From assembly GCF_027587375.1 (NCBI RefSeq), contig NZ_JAMXIC010000005.1:1-64000 (forward strand): a DNA stretch of 64,000 bases, written 5' to 3'. The notes beneath the pieces are model-generated. The model saw only the letters and a list, made by a program, of their open reading frames with translations, made no database searches and was not told the origin of the DNA. The position numbers were made by a program, and so were the translations under genes. The first letter of the stretch is position 1, and every line of letters starts with the position of its first letter. Positions 34,835 through 44,909 of the stretch are shown here, piece after piece. This stretch comes from Arthrobacter sp. B2a2-09 (GTDB taxonomy: Bacteria > Actinomycetota > Actinomycetes > Actinomycetales > Micrococcaceae).

Positions 34835-37372
34835 TCAATTTTCCTCGGCGTTCCCTTCTTCCCACGCCATACTCGCACCTACGGCATCCACGGGCTGGGA
34901 GAGGGGAACGCCGGAGCCGTCGCGGCGGCCATGCTCCTGTGGGAGGGCACGGGCAACGCCGGCGCTGGATGACGCCTTCGCCGGGCCGTGACCCGCCCAC
35001 CCGAGCAGCAGTGTGTCTTCACCCTTGAGGAAACGGTGGGCCCGTACGCCTGCCGTGGCCCGGCCCTTGGCCGGATACTCCTCGAACGCGGTGATCTTCG
35101 CCGTGCCCGGAGCAGTCCCCGGCAGCGCGCCGTTGCTGCCCGCGATCGTCACGACGACGGCGGCGGGGTCGTTGGCGCGCACCGTGCCGAAGTGGATGAC
35201 CTCGTCGCCGTCCGCAAGCTTGATACCCGCCATGCCGCCCGCGGTGCGGCCCTGCGGCCGAACGGCAGAGGCGCTGAAACGCAAAAGCTGCGCAAGCCGG
35301 GTCACGAAGACGAGGTCGACGTCGTCGTCCTGTGCAGGCTCCACGCCAACCACAGTGTCCTTGTCCTTGAGCGCAATGACTTCCCAGTCTTCACGGTTCA
35401 ACGGGTAGTCCGGCTGGACGCGCTTGACCACGCCCTGGACCGTTCCGATGGCCAACACGGCATCCAGCGGCACGAACGCCACGAGCGTTTCGCCCTTGAG
35501 CAGGGTGATGAAGTCCTTCGCCGCGACACCCCCGGCAAGATTGGGCAGGCCGGACATGGGCGGCAGCGCCGGCATATCCATGACCTGTACCCGGAGCATG
35601 CGGCCTTGCGAGGTGACGGCGCCGATTTCGCCCCGCGCAGTCGTCTTGACCACGGAGCGGTAGACGTCATGCTTGCTCCGCGGGCCGGATTCGGCCAGTG
35701 GCTCCTGGTTGGAGGTCCGGGCGATCTGGCCGGAGGCGCTGAGGAGTGCCCAGCAGGGGTCATCGGGGATTTCGAGTGGAAGCGCGGCGGCCTTGCCCTT
35801 GCCGGCCGGGACGGCTGCTGCGAGCGCCGCGGCGACGGTGGGTGAAACAGCCTCGGACTCGAGGAGAACCGTGCGTCGCGGGGTGCCGTACTTCTCGGAC
35901 ACTTCGGCCAATTCTCCGGACACGAGCTCGCGCAGGAGCACATCGGACGCCAGGATCGCCTCGAGTTCGGCGATCTCCCGGCGCAGTTCTTCCTGCTCCT
36001 TTTCGAGTTCGATGCGCGAGTATTTGGTCAGTTGGCGCAGGCGAAGCTCGAGGATGTAGTTGGCCTGGATCTCGGACAGGTCGTAGATGGACATCAGCCG
36101 TTCGCGGGCCGCAGCTGCCTCGTCCGAGGAACGGATGATCTGGATGACCTCGTCGATGTCCACGATCGCGACCAACAGGCCCTCCACCAGGTGGAGGCGG
36201 TCCTTCTTCTTGCCCAGCCGGAAGGCTGTGCGACGGCGTACAACGGAAATGCGGTGGCCGACGTACACCTGCAGGAGCTGGAGCAAGCCCAAGGTCTGCG
36301 GCTGCCCATCCACCAGGGTCACGTTGTTGATGCCGAAGGAGTCTTCCATCGGCGTGAACCGGTAGAGCTGTTGCAGCACGGCGTTGGGGTTGAAGCCGTT
36401 TTTGATCTCTATCACGAGCCGCAGCCCGTGCTTGCGGTCAGTGAGGTCCATGACATCGCTGATGCCAGTCAGCTTTTTGGCGTTGACGGCATCCTTGATC
36501 TTCTCGATGACCTTCTCCGGACCCACCATGTAGGGGAGTTCGGTCACCACCAGGCCGGTGCGGCGCGCGGTCAGCTGCTCGATCTCCACCTTGGCGCGGG
36601 TCTTGAACGAACCGCGTCCCGTGGCATAGGCATCACGGATTCCGTCCAGCCCCACGATCCGGCCGCCTGTTGGCAAGTCCGGGCCGGGCACGAACCGCAT
36701 GACGTCTTCCAACGTGGCGTCCGGATTGGCGATGAGGTGCCGGGCGGCCGCGATGACTTCCACGAGGTTGTGGGGAGCCATGTTGGTGGCCATGCCGACG
36801 GCAATGCCCGTGGTGCCGTTGACCAGCAAATTGGGGAAGGCCGCGGGCAGGACATCCGGCTGGGTGAGCTGGTTGTCGTAGTTGGGGACGAAGTCCACCA
36901 CGTCTTCGTCGAGGTGCTCGGTCATCGTCATCGCGGCCGCGGCGAGCCGGGCCTCCGTGTAACGCGGTGCGGCCGGGCCGTCGTCGAGCGAACCGAAGTT
37001 GCCGTGCCCGTCAATCAGGGGCAAGCGCAGCGAGAAGTCCTGTGCCATGCGCACCATGGCGTCATAGATGGCCGCATCACCGTGTGGGTGCAGCTTTCCC
37101 ATGACTTCGCCCACCACGCGGGCACTCTTCACATGCCCGCGGTCCGGGCGCAGGCCCATGTCGCTCATCATGTACAAGATGCGTCGCTGGACGGGTTTGA
37201 GGCCGTCGCGCGCATCGGGGAGCGCGCGGGAATAGATCACCGAATATGCGTACTCCAGGAAGGAGCCTTCCATTTCGGAAGTGACGTCGATATCGATGAT
37301 GTTCTCAGTGAAGTCCCCGTCGACGGCGGCCGAGGCCGCGTTTGCGCGGGAGGGACTTTGGCTGCGTGCCAT
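34835..37372 (-). CDS. parC: DNA topoisomerase IV subunit A
   Basis: DNA-cleaving subunit, 845 residues, partner of parE at 22656-24764. The active-site tyrosine is Y138 in [11 protein letters not shown]. Preceding helix region [15 protein letters not shown] corresponds to the quinolone resistance determining region; the residue matching Ser83 of E. coli GyrA is Ala100 here. The C-terminal half is the beta-pinwheel DNA-binding domain, without a clear GyrA box, in keeping with ParC. N-terminus before [13 protein letters not shown] is a variable basic tail. Divergent from the Pat-like gene with 54 bases between starts. Confidence 0.93.
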   Translation of the reverse strand: MARSQSPSRANAASAAVDGDFTENIIDIDVTSEMEGSFLEYAYSVIYSRALPDARDGLKPVQRRILYMMSDMGLRPDRGHVKSARVVGEVMGKLHPHGDAAIYDAMVRMAQDFSLRLPLIDGHGNFGSLDDGPAAPRYTEARLAAAAMTMTEHLDEDVVDFVPNYDNQLTQPDVLPAAFPNLLVNGTTGIAVGMATNMAPHNLVEVIAAARHLIANPDATLEDVMRFVPGPDLPTGGRIVGLDGIRDAYATGRGSFKTRAKVEIEQLTARRTGLVVTELPYMVGPEKVIEKIKDAVNAKKLTGISDVMDLTDRKHGLRLVIEIKNGFNPNAVLQQLYRFTPMEDSFGINNVTLVDGQPQTLGLLQLLQVYVGHRISVVRRRTAFRLGKKKDRLHLVEGLLVAIVDIDEVIQIIRSSDEAAAARERLMSIYDLSEIQANYILELRLRQLTKYSRIELEKEQEELRREIAELEAILASDVLLRELVSGELAEVSEKYGTPRRTVLLESEAVSPTVAAALAAAVPAGKGKAAALPLEIPDDPCWALLSASGQIARTSNQEPLAESGPRSKHDVYRSVVKTTARGEIGAVTSQGRMLRVQVMDMPALPPMSGLPNLAGGVAAKDFITLLKGETLVAFVPLDAVLAIGTVQGVVKRVQPDYPLNREDWEVIALKDKDTVVGVEPAQDDDVDLVFVTRLAQLLRFSASAVRPQGRTAGGMAGIKLADGDEVIHFGTVRANDPAAVVVTIAGSNGALPGTAPGTAKITAFEEYPAKGRATAGVRAHRFLKGEDTLLLGWAGHGPAKASSSAGVARALPQEHGRRDGSGVPLSQPVDAVGASMAWEEGNAEEN

Positions 37373-37414
37373 GGAGTCGGTGGATCCTTAAACGTGTACT
37401 GCGGAAGACTTAGC

Positions 37415-37420
37415 TAGGCT
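37415..37420 (+). promoter_or_regulatory. -10 element of Pat-like gene (leaderless candidate)
   Basis: TAGGCT, six bases, then ATG at 37427. The 54-base gap to the divergent parC gene leaves little room for other control sites. Confidence 0.55.
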
Positions 37421-37426
37421 AAGCCT

Positions 37427-40120
37427 ATGGTGGATCAGCCCGGCGCCGGCGTATATCCGGAATATTGGGAGGCCGATGTCGTGCTTCGCGACGGCGGAAC
37501 GGCCCACTTGAGACCTATCTCACCCGAAGACGCCGACGCGCTCCAGGCCTTCCACACCGCGCAGTCCGAGACTTCCATCTATATGCGGTTCTTCTCGTTC
37601 AAATCCAGGCTCTCCAGCAAGGAACTGCGCCGCTTCACCGAGGTGGACCACAGGGACCGGGTGGCGTTCGTCATCACCATCGGCGGAGAGATCGTGGGCG
37701 TCGGCCGATATGACCGGCTTGGTGATCCCACCGAGGCCGAAGTGGCCTTCAACATTTCCGATGTCCAGCAGGGCCGGGGCATCGGCTCTATCCTGCTCGA
37801 ACACTTGGCGGCGGCCGCCCGGGAGAACGGCATCCGCCGCTTCACGGCCGAGGTCCTGCCGGAGAACCGCAAAATGCTCCGGGTCTTCGCCGATGCCGGC
37901 TACGAGCTTGTGCGCAAATTCGACGACGGCGTCGTCAGCGTCGACTTCAACATCGACCCCACCGAAAAATCCCTGGCCGTCATGGAATCCCGGGAACACC
38001 GCGCCGAGGCCCGCAGCGTACGGGACTTGCTGGCGCCGTCGTCGATCGCTGTGGTGGGTGCCAGCCGCCGGTGGGGAACGGTCGGGCACCAGTTGCTTGA
38101 ACACATCCTGGAGGGTGGCTTCACTGGCGCGGTCTATGCGGTCAACCCCGAGGCTTTCGAACTGGCCGGCATGAAGTCCTTCGCCCGGATCGCCGACGTC
38201 CCCGGACCGGTGCAGCTCGCCATCATCGCAGTGCCATACGAAGAAGTGCCGAAAGTTGTGGACGAGTGCGGGGCGGCAGGGGTCAAAGGGCTGGTTGTCG
38301 CCACCGCCGGGTATGCCGACGACGGCGAACGGGGGCTGCGGAGGCAGCGGGACCTGGTGCGCCGGGCCAGGTCCTATGGGATGCGCGTGATCGGTCCCGA
38401 GTCTTTGGGGATCGTGAACACGAACCCGGACGTTTCCCTCAATGCGTCGATGGCCCCGAGCCTGCCCAGGCGCGGGGGATTGGGGCTGTTTTCGCAATCC
38501 GCGGCCATTGGCGTTTCCGTCTACGCGGCAGCGAGCCGCCGGGGCCTGGGCCTTTCCTCGTTCCTGTCTGCCGGCAACCGCGCCGATGTCTCCGGCAATG
38601 ACGTCATGCAGTTCTGGGAAGACGATCCGGATACCGTCGCCGTCGGGCTCTACTTGGAGTCGATCGGCAATCCGCGCAAGTTCTCCCGACTGGCCCGCCG
38701 CTTGTCGCGCAGCAAACCGGTCATTGTTGCCAAATCGGATGTCACCGGGCTGCGCCTTCCGCCGGGGCACGTGGTCAGGACCACGCTGGCGCCTGTGGCG
38801 GCCCTGGACGCGATGATGCGCCAGGCCGGGGTCATCGCCGTCGAAACCATCGAGCAGCTCATGGACGTGGCCCAGATCGTTTCCAGCCAGCCCTTGCCCA
38901 AGGGTCCGGCGCTCGCCGTCTATAGCAATTCCGCGGCCTTCGGGAAGGTCGTGGCGGACAACGCGGCGCCCCAGGGACTCGTCGTCGACAGGATTGTCAC
39001 CGACGTAGACCTGGATACGGGGAAGTCCGCTGCGCTGGAGGGGTTGCGGCGCAGCCTCCGCGAGAATCTTGCGGACGATTCCGTGCATGCGGTGGTGGCG
39101 GCCATGGTGCCGTCCCGCAGCCTCACGATGGAAGCGATCGCCGGAGTGCTCGCCGAATGCGCGGCAGAGGCCGGCAAGCCGGTCGTGGCGGCTTTCACGG
39201 GAATCCTTGATAGTTCCGTGCAACTGGATGGATTGCTCGCCCCAAATGGTGAGTCCGGTCCGTCCCTTCCTTGCTACTCCAGCGCGGGCAGTGCGGTGGC
39301 GGCCTTGGCGGCAGTGGTCCGTTACGCGAAGTGGCTGGACCGGGATCAAGGCATGTTCGTGGAGCCTGCGGGTTGCGACCGAGAAGGTACCCGCGAACAC
39401 ATCGAACGGCTCTTGTCTTCTGTCCCGGGGGAACAATTGGTCCGGCTCGACGACGGCGAAGCGGCCGCGCTGCTGGTCCGCTACGGCATTTCCGTGGTGC
39501 CGTCCACTGTGTTCGAGAGTGACGACGAAGCGGTAGCCGCCGCCGAACGGCTCGGCTGGCCGGTGGTGCTCAAGACCACGGATCCTGCCCTCCGGCACCG
39601 CCTGGACCTCGGTGGTGTGCGGCTGGACATCGAGGACGCGGACTCGCTGCGGCGCAACATCGCGCAGATGCGTCGCACCCTTGAGCCCTACGGTTCATCC
39701 GCCATCGAGGTGCAGGCCATGGTTTCCGTCGGGCAGGGCTGCACGTTCCGCGCCATCGAGGATCCACTCCTGGGGCCGGTGGTTTCTTTCGGTTTGGCGG
39801 GAGACGCAGTGAACCTCCTGGACGATTGGGCGCACCGGGTGCCCCCGCTGTCCGCCGCCGACCTCCACGACTTCATCCGGGCACCCCGGGCTTCGCTGAA
39901 ACTATTCGGCTACCAAGGGCTGCCCGCGGTGGACGTGGCGGCCCTCGAAGACCTCGGCGCACGGCTGGTCCGCCTCAAGGATGAACACCCCGAGATTGCC
40001 CTGGTGGAATTCAATCCCGTCCTGGCCGGGACCCGGGGCGCGAAAATCCTTGCCGCCGAGGTATGGATCGGGAACGCCGCACAGCGTACCGACAGCGCGC
40101 GCCGTGCGATGCTCAGCTGA
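37427..40120 (+). CDS. Pat-like GNAT acetyltransferase fused to NDP-forming acyl-CoA synthetase domains
   Basis: 897 residues. N-terminal GNAT domain (about 15-180) with the acetyl-CoA loop QQGRGIGSILLEHL, then CoA-binding Rossmann domain (APSSIAVVGASRRWGTVGHQLL, about 202), ligase-CoA domain, and a C-terminal ATP-grasp domain (about 680-890, VVLKTTDPALRHRLDLGGV). This is the inverted order of E. coli PatZ (GNAT last) and matches Streptomyces PatA-type enzymes that acetylate acetyl-CoA synthetase. The SHTG motif with the phosphohistidine of true ligases is not found; the equivalent region reads GHVVRTTLAPVAALDAM. So a regulatory acetyltransferase is more likely than an acetate-CoA ligase. Confidence 0.88.
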   Translation: MVDQPGAGVYPEYWEADVVLRDGGTAHLRPISPEDADALQAFHTAQSETSIYMRFFSFKSRLSSKELRRFTEVDHRDRVAFVITIGGEIVGVGRYDRLGDPTEAEVAFNISDVQQGRGIGSILLEHLAAAARENGIRRFTAEVLPENRKMLRVFADAGYELVRKFDDGVVSVDFNIDPTEKSLAVMESREHRAEARSVRDLLAPSSIAVVGASRRWGTVGHQLLEHILEGGFTGAVYAVNPEAFELAGMKSFARIADVPGPVQLAIIAVPYEEVPKVVDECGAAGVKGLVVATAGYADDGERGLRRQRDLVRRARSYGMRVIGPESLGIVNTNPDVSLNASMAPSLPRRGGLGLFSQSAAIGVSVYAAASRRGLGLSSFLSAGNRADVSGNDVMQFWEDDPDTVAVGLYLESIGNPRKFSRLARRLSRSKPVIVAKSDVTGLRLPPGHVVRTTLAPVAALDAMMRQAGVIAVETIEQLMDVAQIVSSQPLPKGPALAVYSNSAAFGKVVADNAAPQGLVVDRIVTDVDLDTGKSAALEGLRRSLRENLADDSVHAVVAAMVPSRSLTMEAIAGVLAECAAEAGKPVVAAFTGILDSSVQLDGLLAPNGESGPSLPCYSSAGSAVAALAAVVRYAKWLDRDQGMFVEPAGCDREGTREHIERLLSSVPGEQLVRLDDGEAAALLVRYGISVVPSTVFESDDEAVAAAERLGWPVVLKTTDPALRHRLDLGGVRLDIEDADSLRRNIAQMRRTLEPYGSSAIEVQAMVSVGQGCTFRAIEDPLLGPVVSFGLAGDAVNLLDDWAHRVPPLSAADLHDFIRAPRASLKLFGYQGLPAVDVAALEDLGARLVRLKDEHPEIALVEFNPVLAGTRGAKILAAEVWIGNAAQRTDSARRAMLS

Positions 40121-40172
40121 CCGGACAGTTGACCCTACGAGGGCCGGACGGTTATGAAGTCCCCAGCCGATC

Positions 40173-40181
40173 TGTGAAAAT
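40173..40181 (+). promoter_or_regulatory. Extended -10 of DUF5998 gene (weak leaderless candidate)
   Basis: TGT-GAAAAT (40173-40181) has the TGn extension and the conserved A and T of a -10 element; six bases follow before the ATG at 40188. Confidence 0.35.
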
Positions 40182-40187
40182 GGGGGA

Positions 40188-40916
40188 ATGAGCTCGAAGT
40201 CCCCGACGCCTCCGTCCGGTCCGGCTACCACCGGGCACCATGCAGCACACAACCACAGCTCGCAGGGGCAGAGCCTGGACCAGGCACTTCAGCGGGCAGG
40301 TTTCTATCCTGTCCTTGTTGCCGATGTTGTGGCCGACGCCTTGGACGGGCGTGATTGCCTTGCGCACCTGGTGCATTTGGAAACGCATTTCGACCGTGCC
40401 GAGGTCCGGCGGCACATCACGGTCCTGGTCCTCACCGAGGACATGCTGGTGATCACCCACGTCGACGACCAGCAGCTTGACGAAGCCGGCGAGCAGATCG
40501 TTGCCCAGATTTCCACGGAGTCCGTGCCCGTGGCACAGATCCGCTCGGTGGTCCTCAGCTACATGTATGCGCAGCCGCAGAACTACACTCCAAGCGACCC
40601 CGTCAGGGAGCTGACCCTCTCGATTGCCTGGTCCGGTGGCCAACGCCTGGATGTGGGACCCGCGAGCTGCGGCGATCCCCAGTGCGAAGCCGACCATGGG
40701 TACACGGGCACCATTTCCCAGGAGGACATCGTGCTGCGGATCAGCTCCGAGGCCGACGGACCCAGGGCCGTCCAGGACGCGAAGATCTTTGCCCGCGCAC
40801 TGCGGGCTGTCAACACTGGCGCTCCCGGGCCTGCAGTCCACCCGGGTACCCTCTCCGGTCCGCGACTCCGCTCGGGCGTCTTCGGCAACAGGCTGAGCCG
40901 CGGGCACCAGCGCTGA
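40188..40916 (+). CDS. DUF5998 family protein
   Basis: 242-residue protein of the actinobacterial DUF5998 family, function unknown. First 30 residues are Ser/Pro/His-rich and probably disordered; the core runs from ALQRAGFYPVLVADVVADAL to about 205, mostly beta-rich (VRRHITVLVLTEDMLVITHVDD; RELTLSIAWSGGQRLDVGP). CGDPQCEADHGYTG near 160-175 might bind a metal. The stop codon overlaps the ATG of the next gene (TGATG), and this order (Pat, DUF5998, phosphodiesterase, tdk, SepH nearby) is conserved in actinobacteria. Confidence 0.85.
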   Translation: MSSKSPTPPSGPATTGHHAAHNHSSQGQSLDQALQRAGFYPVLVADVVADALDGRDCLAHLVHLETHFDRAEVRRHITVLVLTEDMLVITHVDDQQLDEAGEQIVAQISTESVPVAQIRSVVLSYMYAQPQNYTPSDPVRELTLSIAWSGGQRLDVGPASCGDPQCEADHGYTGTISQEDIVLRISSEADGPRAVQDAKIFARALRAVNTGAPGPAVHPGTLSGPRLRSGVFGNRLSRGHQR

Positions 40917-42145
40917 TGACGACGTCGGAACCCGTCGCCCAGGACACCGTCCCTGTTTCCAGCACCGTCCCTGAGCTTCCCGGCGCGCCGCTGTATGGCA
41001 GCAAATCGATCGCCGAGGTCTTCACCAGCGCCGCAGCGAGCATGGGCCTGCCCGGCTTCGAGAACAAACTGCAATTGCCTGCATCGCAACGCGTCTGCGT
41101 GGTTCTCGCTGATGGCCTGGGACGCAATCTTCTGAAGCAGAAGGCAGCCCACACCCCGTTTCTGAGGTCAATTGCGAATTCGGGGCAGGGAGCCGTTCCG
41201 GTGTGGCTTGATTCAGCCTTTCCTTCCACCACGGCATCGTCCTTGGCCAGCCTGGGAACCGGCCGTACGCCGGGTGAACACGGCATGGTGGGCTATGACG
41301 TCCTGGATCCCGCCCAGGACAAGGTAGTCAACTTGCTCGGCAATTGGGACGCTGGAGTCGACCCCCTGCGCTGGCAGCCGTTCCCGACGATTTTCGAACG
41401 AGTGGCTGCCGACGCCGACGTCGTCACAGTGAGCCTGCCCCAGTTCGGCGCGTCACCGATGACCCGCGCGGCGCTCCGCGGAAGCCGGTTCGTGGGTGGC
41501 AGCTCGCTCCACGCCCGAACGGCAGCGGCGGGGGAGGAAATGGCCGCGGGAACCAGTTCGCTCATGTACTTCTACGTCAACGAGCTGGACAAGGCCGGGC
41601 ACCGCTACGGCTGCCAGTCCGATCGCTGGGAGCACCAGCTCGAAGAAATCGACTCAACGGTCAAGAGGCTCTCTGCCTCACTGCCCGCGGGGACAACCAT
41701 CCTGCTCACCGGCGACCATGGAATGCTTGACGTCCCGGAGTCGCAGCGCATCGACTACTCCGCCGATCCCGCCCTTATTGCCGGGGTCCGGCACACGGCA
41801 GGCGAGCCACGCATGGTCCACCTGTACCTGGAACCCGACGCGGGAGAGCTTCACCGGGATGCCCTGTTGGATGCCTGGCGCGCCCGCTTCGGCGACCGGA
41901 TCTGGGCCTTCACCCGTGAGCAGGCCCTTGAGGCGGGGCTCTTCGGGGTCCTGCGACCGGAGGTTTCGCCCCGGATCGGAGATGTCATGATCGCCGCCCG
42001 GGACACTTTGGCGCTCTATGACGTCCGCCGCGTCCGCCCCACGGCCTTGGAAGTGGTGGGGCAACACGGTTCGCTGACCAAGGCGGAGCGCGAAGTTCCG
42101 CTGCTCTGCTTCCAGGCCGGAGGTCCCAAAGGCCGCCGTGGCTGA
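40916..42145 (+). CDS. Alkaline phosphatase superfamily protein (nucleotide pyrophosphatase/phosphodiesterase type)
   Basis: 409-residue cytosolic protein. Metal and nucleophile motifs of the type I phosphodiesterase group are present: VVLADGLG (D66), FPSTTA (nucleophile T105 or T106), YVNELDKAGHRYG, TGDHGM and VGQHGS. No signal peptide. ATG 40916 shares one base with the DUF5998 stop; a longer upstream frame lies within that gene and is not used. Overlaps tdk by eight bases, so DUF5998, this gene and tdk are translationally coupled. Substrate unknown; a nucleotide-related role would suit its neighbour tdk. Confidence 0.88.
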   Translation: MTTSEPVAQDTVPVSSTVPELPGAPLYGSKSIAEVFTSAAASMGLPGFENKLQLPASQRVCVVLADGLGRNLLKQKAAHTPFLRSIANSGQGAVPVWLDSAFPSTTASSLASLGTGRTPGEHGMVGYDVLDPAQDKVVNLLGNWDAGVDPLRWQPFPTIFERVAADADVVTVSLPQFGASPMTRAALRGSRFVGGSSLHARTAAAGEEMAAGTSSLMYFYVNELDKAGHRYGCQSDRWEHQLEEIDSTVKRLSASLPAGTTILLTGDHGMLDVPESQRIDYSADPALIAGVRHTAGEPRMVHLYLEPDAGELHRDALLDAWRARFGDRIWAFTREQALEAGLFGVLRPEVSPRIGDVMIAARDTLALYDVRRVRPTALEVVGQHGSLTKAEREVPLLCFQAGGPKGRRG

Positions 42146-42866
42146 GCTCATTTTCTTTTCCGGAACCATGGACTGCGGCAAGTCCACCCTTGCCTTGCAG
42201 ATGGACTACAACCACCGTGCCCGCGGCCGGGGCGGGGTCCGCTTCAGTTGCAACGACCGCGCCGGCGGTTCCGTCATCTCCAGCAGGCTCGGGCTCCAGA
42301 CGGACGCGGTGGAGGTCATTGACGCTACCGATTTCTGGGACGAAGTTGTCCGACGCCGGACGACGGGCCTCAAGGTGGACTACCTGATCTGTGATGAAGC
42401 CCAGTTCTACTCGCCGGAGCAAGTGGAACAGTTGGCGCGCGTGGTTGATGAGATGGGCGTTGACGTGTTCGCTTTCGGAATCACGTCGGACTTCCGCACG
42501 CGGCTGTTCCCTGGATCCCAGCGTTTCGTGGAGCTCGCGGACAGGGTCCAGGTCCTGCAGGTTGAAGCGCTTTGTTGGTGCGGCCGCCGGGCAACACACA
42601 ATGCGCGGACGGTGGACGGCATCATGGTGGTCGAAGGCGAGCAGGTCGTGGTGGGCGACGTCGCCATGGACGGTGGAATGGAGGCCGACCGAGCGGAGGC
42701 TATTCCGGAGCGAGCCGAAGCATCGCAACCCGTCGTCGGATACGAGACCCTATGCCGCCGCCACTACATGCGCAGGGTCACGGCACACGGGGCCAACCTC
42801 ATGGCGAGCCGGGATCAGTTGCTGCCGTTCGACGTCGACGCTTGCCTTTGGCACGGCGCCAGCTGA
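42138..42866 (+). CDS. tdk: Thymidine kinase (TK1 type)
   Basis: 242 residues, start GTG 42138. P-loop SGTMDCGKST (8-17), catalytic glutamate in CDEAQF (E87), lasso region near VLCWCGRRATHN containing two of the zinc cysteines and CRRHY another. A Glu/Ala-rich insert (about 180-195) sits between the zinc cysteines. Phosphorylates thymidine for salvage. Overlaps the phosphodiesterase gene by eight bases; convergent with sepH, 23 bases between stops. Confidence 0.93.
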   Translation: MAELIFFSGTMDCGKSTLALQMDYNHRARGRGGVRFSCNDRAGGSVISSRLGLQTDAVEVIDATDFWDEVVRRRTTGLKVDYLICDEAQFYSPEQVEQLARVVDEMGVDVFAFGITSDFRTRLFPGSQRFVELADRVQVLQVEALCWCGRRATHNARTVDGIMVVEGEQVVVGDVAMDGGMEADRAEAIPERAEASQPVVGYETLCRRHYMRRVTAHGANLMASRDQLLPFDVDACLWHGAS

Positions 42867-42889
42867 AGCTGCTGCGAACTGAAAACTGC

Positions 42890-44260
42890 CTAGTCCCCGC
42901 GCGTTCCGAAGAGGATGTCATCCCAGCTCGGGATGCTGGAGCGCTTGGGCCGTGACGGTTGACGCTCGGCCGGCGCCGCATCGGAAGATTCTTCATCCTT
43001 CTGGCCAGAAGGGGTGGGCTTCGGCTCTTCGCGTTCCCGCCGGGGGCCTCCGCCGAGAAGTTCGTCCAAGCCGGCTCGCGGTGAAGCTGGTCCCTGGGTT
43101 GGCGCCTCGTCCTGGCCGGTCTGCGCGTCGTTGTCGTTCCTGCCGCGCAGTAGCGTCACGGGGCGCAGGGGACTTGGGATCACCGTAATTTCCCGGGTAT
43201 CCGTGCTGACGCCATCGTGAAGATGGAGGGAGTCGTCTTCCTTGTCGTCATGCTTCGGGGCCAAGCTCAACCGGGACAGCATGGATGCACGTGCGTCACG
43301 GCGGCTGGGGGCGGATTCGGCTTCTACCTGCTCGTCCGTGTCTGTGTCTTGTGACTCTTTGTCAGCTGATTCCTGGTCCGCGGGTCCGTCTTCGGTGTCG
43401 CCGGGCCGCGGATGCGCAGCCGGAACGCCGCTGCTCAGAAGCAGGGCCAAGGCGTCATCGCTGTCTTCGTCAAGTCCCAGCCGCTGTCCGCGACGTGAGC
43501 GCAGCATGTCAAGGAGCCCATCGGCTTCCTTGGTGGCTGCGGCGGCGGCCGCACGGGCGGCGGTCCCGGCGTCGGCCTCAAAATCAAAGGGCCGGTCAGA
43601 GACGGCCGCGAGTCGTCGGGGCGGTACAGGGCCATCAAGGGGTTCCAGTTCGCTGAGCTGCTGGGCCCAGCGGTTGGCATTCTGGATGGTTTTGCGGGCG
43701 GGATGGAACGTCCACATCGCGGGTGGCTCTTCGCCGATGCTCTCCAGGCTGCCCGGCTTTGTTTCGAAGCGTGCGACGACGGTCCACGCCCCATCGCTCC
43801 GACGCCAGGAATCCCACTCCACCGCAGACGAATCGATCCCGTGGGCCCTAAGCCGGTGTGCAACCATCTCGCCCAGGCTTGCGGGGTCGTCGCCGAATGC
43901 TGCGCGGTAGGTGTCCTGGCCGGGGGCCGGGGCGGCGACTTCGACTTTGCGGGCTTGCTGGGCGATGTACTCGCGCTCGGCAAGAACGGGACCCTCATAC
44001 CGCTGCACGTTGGCGAGCGGCAGCCCGGACAGCTCCGCCACCTCCGCGGCCGTAGCGCCGCTGCGGATACGTGACTGAATGTCACGGGGGGACATGGCGA
44101 CGGGCGTGATGGAGGCGCGTGCGGCCACCTGGGCAGGTGTCCGGCTCGCTGCAAACCGCAACGCCTCATCAATCGGAAGCTGGAACATCTCGCCGCCGGT
44201 ACCGCTCAACAGGAGATGTCCGCCGTCGTCGTGGACGCCAACCAGCCGTAGATCCCGCAT
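42890..44260 (-). CDS. sepH: Cell division protein SepH
   Basis: 456-residue actinobacterial FtsZ regulator. N-terminal DUF3071 region (MRDLRLVGVHDDGGHLLL to about 200) contains a helix-turn-helix-like segment (SGATAAEVAELSGLPLANVQRYEG). The middle and C-terminal parts are long, charged and probably disordered, ending with the conserved motif SIPSWDDILFG. SepH binds FtsZ and promotes Z-ring assembly in Streptomyces and Mycobacterium. Start at ATG 44260 is set by GGAGG at five-base spacing; an ATG five codons upstream is less likely. Confidence 0.92.
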   Translation of the reverse strand: MRDLRLVGVHDDGGHLLLSGTGGEMFQLPIDEALRFAASRTPAQVAARASITPVAMSPRDIQSRIRSGATAAEVAELSGLPLANVQRYEGPVLAEREYIAQQARKVEVAAPAPGQDTYRAAFGDDPASLGEMVAHRLRAHGIDSSAVEWDSWRRSDGAWTVVARFETKPGSLESIGEEPPAMWTFHPARKTIQNANRWAQQLSELEPLDGPVPPRRLAAVSDRPFDFEADAGTAARAAAAAATKEADGLLDMLRSRRGQRLGLDEDSDDALALLLSSGVPAAHPRPGDTEDGPADQESADKESQDTDTDEQVEAESAPSRRDARASMLSRLSLAPKHDDKEDDSLHLHDGVSTDTREITVIPSPLRPVTLLRGRNDNDAQTGQDEAPTQGPASPRAGLDELLGGGPRREREEPKPTPSGQKDEESSDAAPAERQPSRPKRSSIPSWDDILFGTRGD

Positions 44261-44546
44261 AAAATCCTCCACCATGGCCTATCTGACATTCGAAACTCTG
44301 CCACCCGGTAGGACCTTTTCCTACTAGGACAAAGGGCGCGCCGCGATATTCCGCGATTTTCCGGCAGTCACCTACGCAGGAGACCACCGTTGGGGGTATG
44401 GACATTCGAGTCTGCCGGGAGGACAATCTGCCCGGTATCGGGCACAAAAATGTGGCTTGCCGCGTTACATCCTTAGACCGGAGCAGGTTCTGGTCGACAG
44501 GGCCGCAAGGCCTGCGTGAAACACCAGGGAGAACGAAGAAGGGACC
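44261..44546 (+). other. Intergenic region sepH/DUF4193
   Basis: 286 bases, divergent promoters. I see no RNA gene. AAGGGA at 44537-44542 is the ribosome site for the DUF4193 gene. Confidence 0.4.
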
Positions 44547-44846
44547 ATGGCAACGGACTACGATGCCCCTCGGAAGACGGAAGAAGACACCGAGGACTCG
44601 ATTGAGGAACTCAAGTCGCATCGCACCGAGAAACAGTCATCATCGGCTGTTGACATCGATGAGACTGATCTGGCTGATGCCTACGAGCTCCCCGGGGCGG
44701 ACTTGTCTGGCGAAGAGCTGCTGGTCCGCGTCCTGCCTCCGCAGGCGGACGAATTCACCTGTTTCAACTGCTTCCTGGTTAAGCACCGCTCCCAGATTGC
44801 GCGGGAGAAGGACGGGCATCTTTACTGCAAGGAATGCGAAAGCTAG
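44547..44846 (+). CDS. DUF4193 small zinc-ribbon protein
   Basis: 99-residue actinobacterial protein. Acidic and hydrophilic N-terminal two thirds; the C-terminus has FTCFNCFLVKHRSQIA and LYCKECES, two CxxC pairs that form a zinc ribbon. Homologue of Rv2699c. Function unknown; family members are abundant proteins found near dut and the sigma factor gene. Convergent with DUF3093 gene. Confidence 0.92.
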   Translation: MATDYDAPRKTEEDTEDSIEELKSHRTEKQSSSAVDIDETDLADAYELPGADLSGEELLVRVLPPQADEFTCFNCFLVKHRSQIAREKDGHLYCKECES

Positions 44847-44909
44847 CCGCGGGAACTGTTCTGATCCCCGGGGCAGGCAAATGAGGCGGGGCGGGCCTAA
44901 GGGGCGGCC

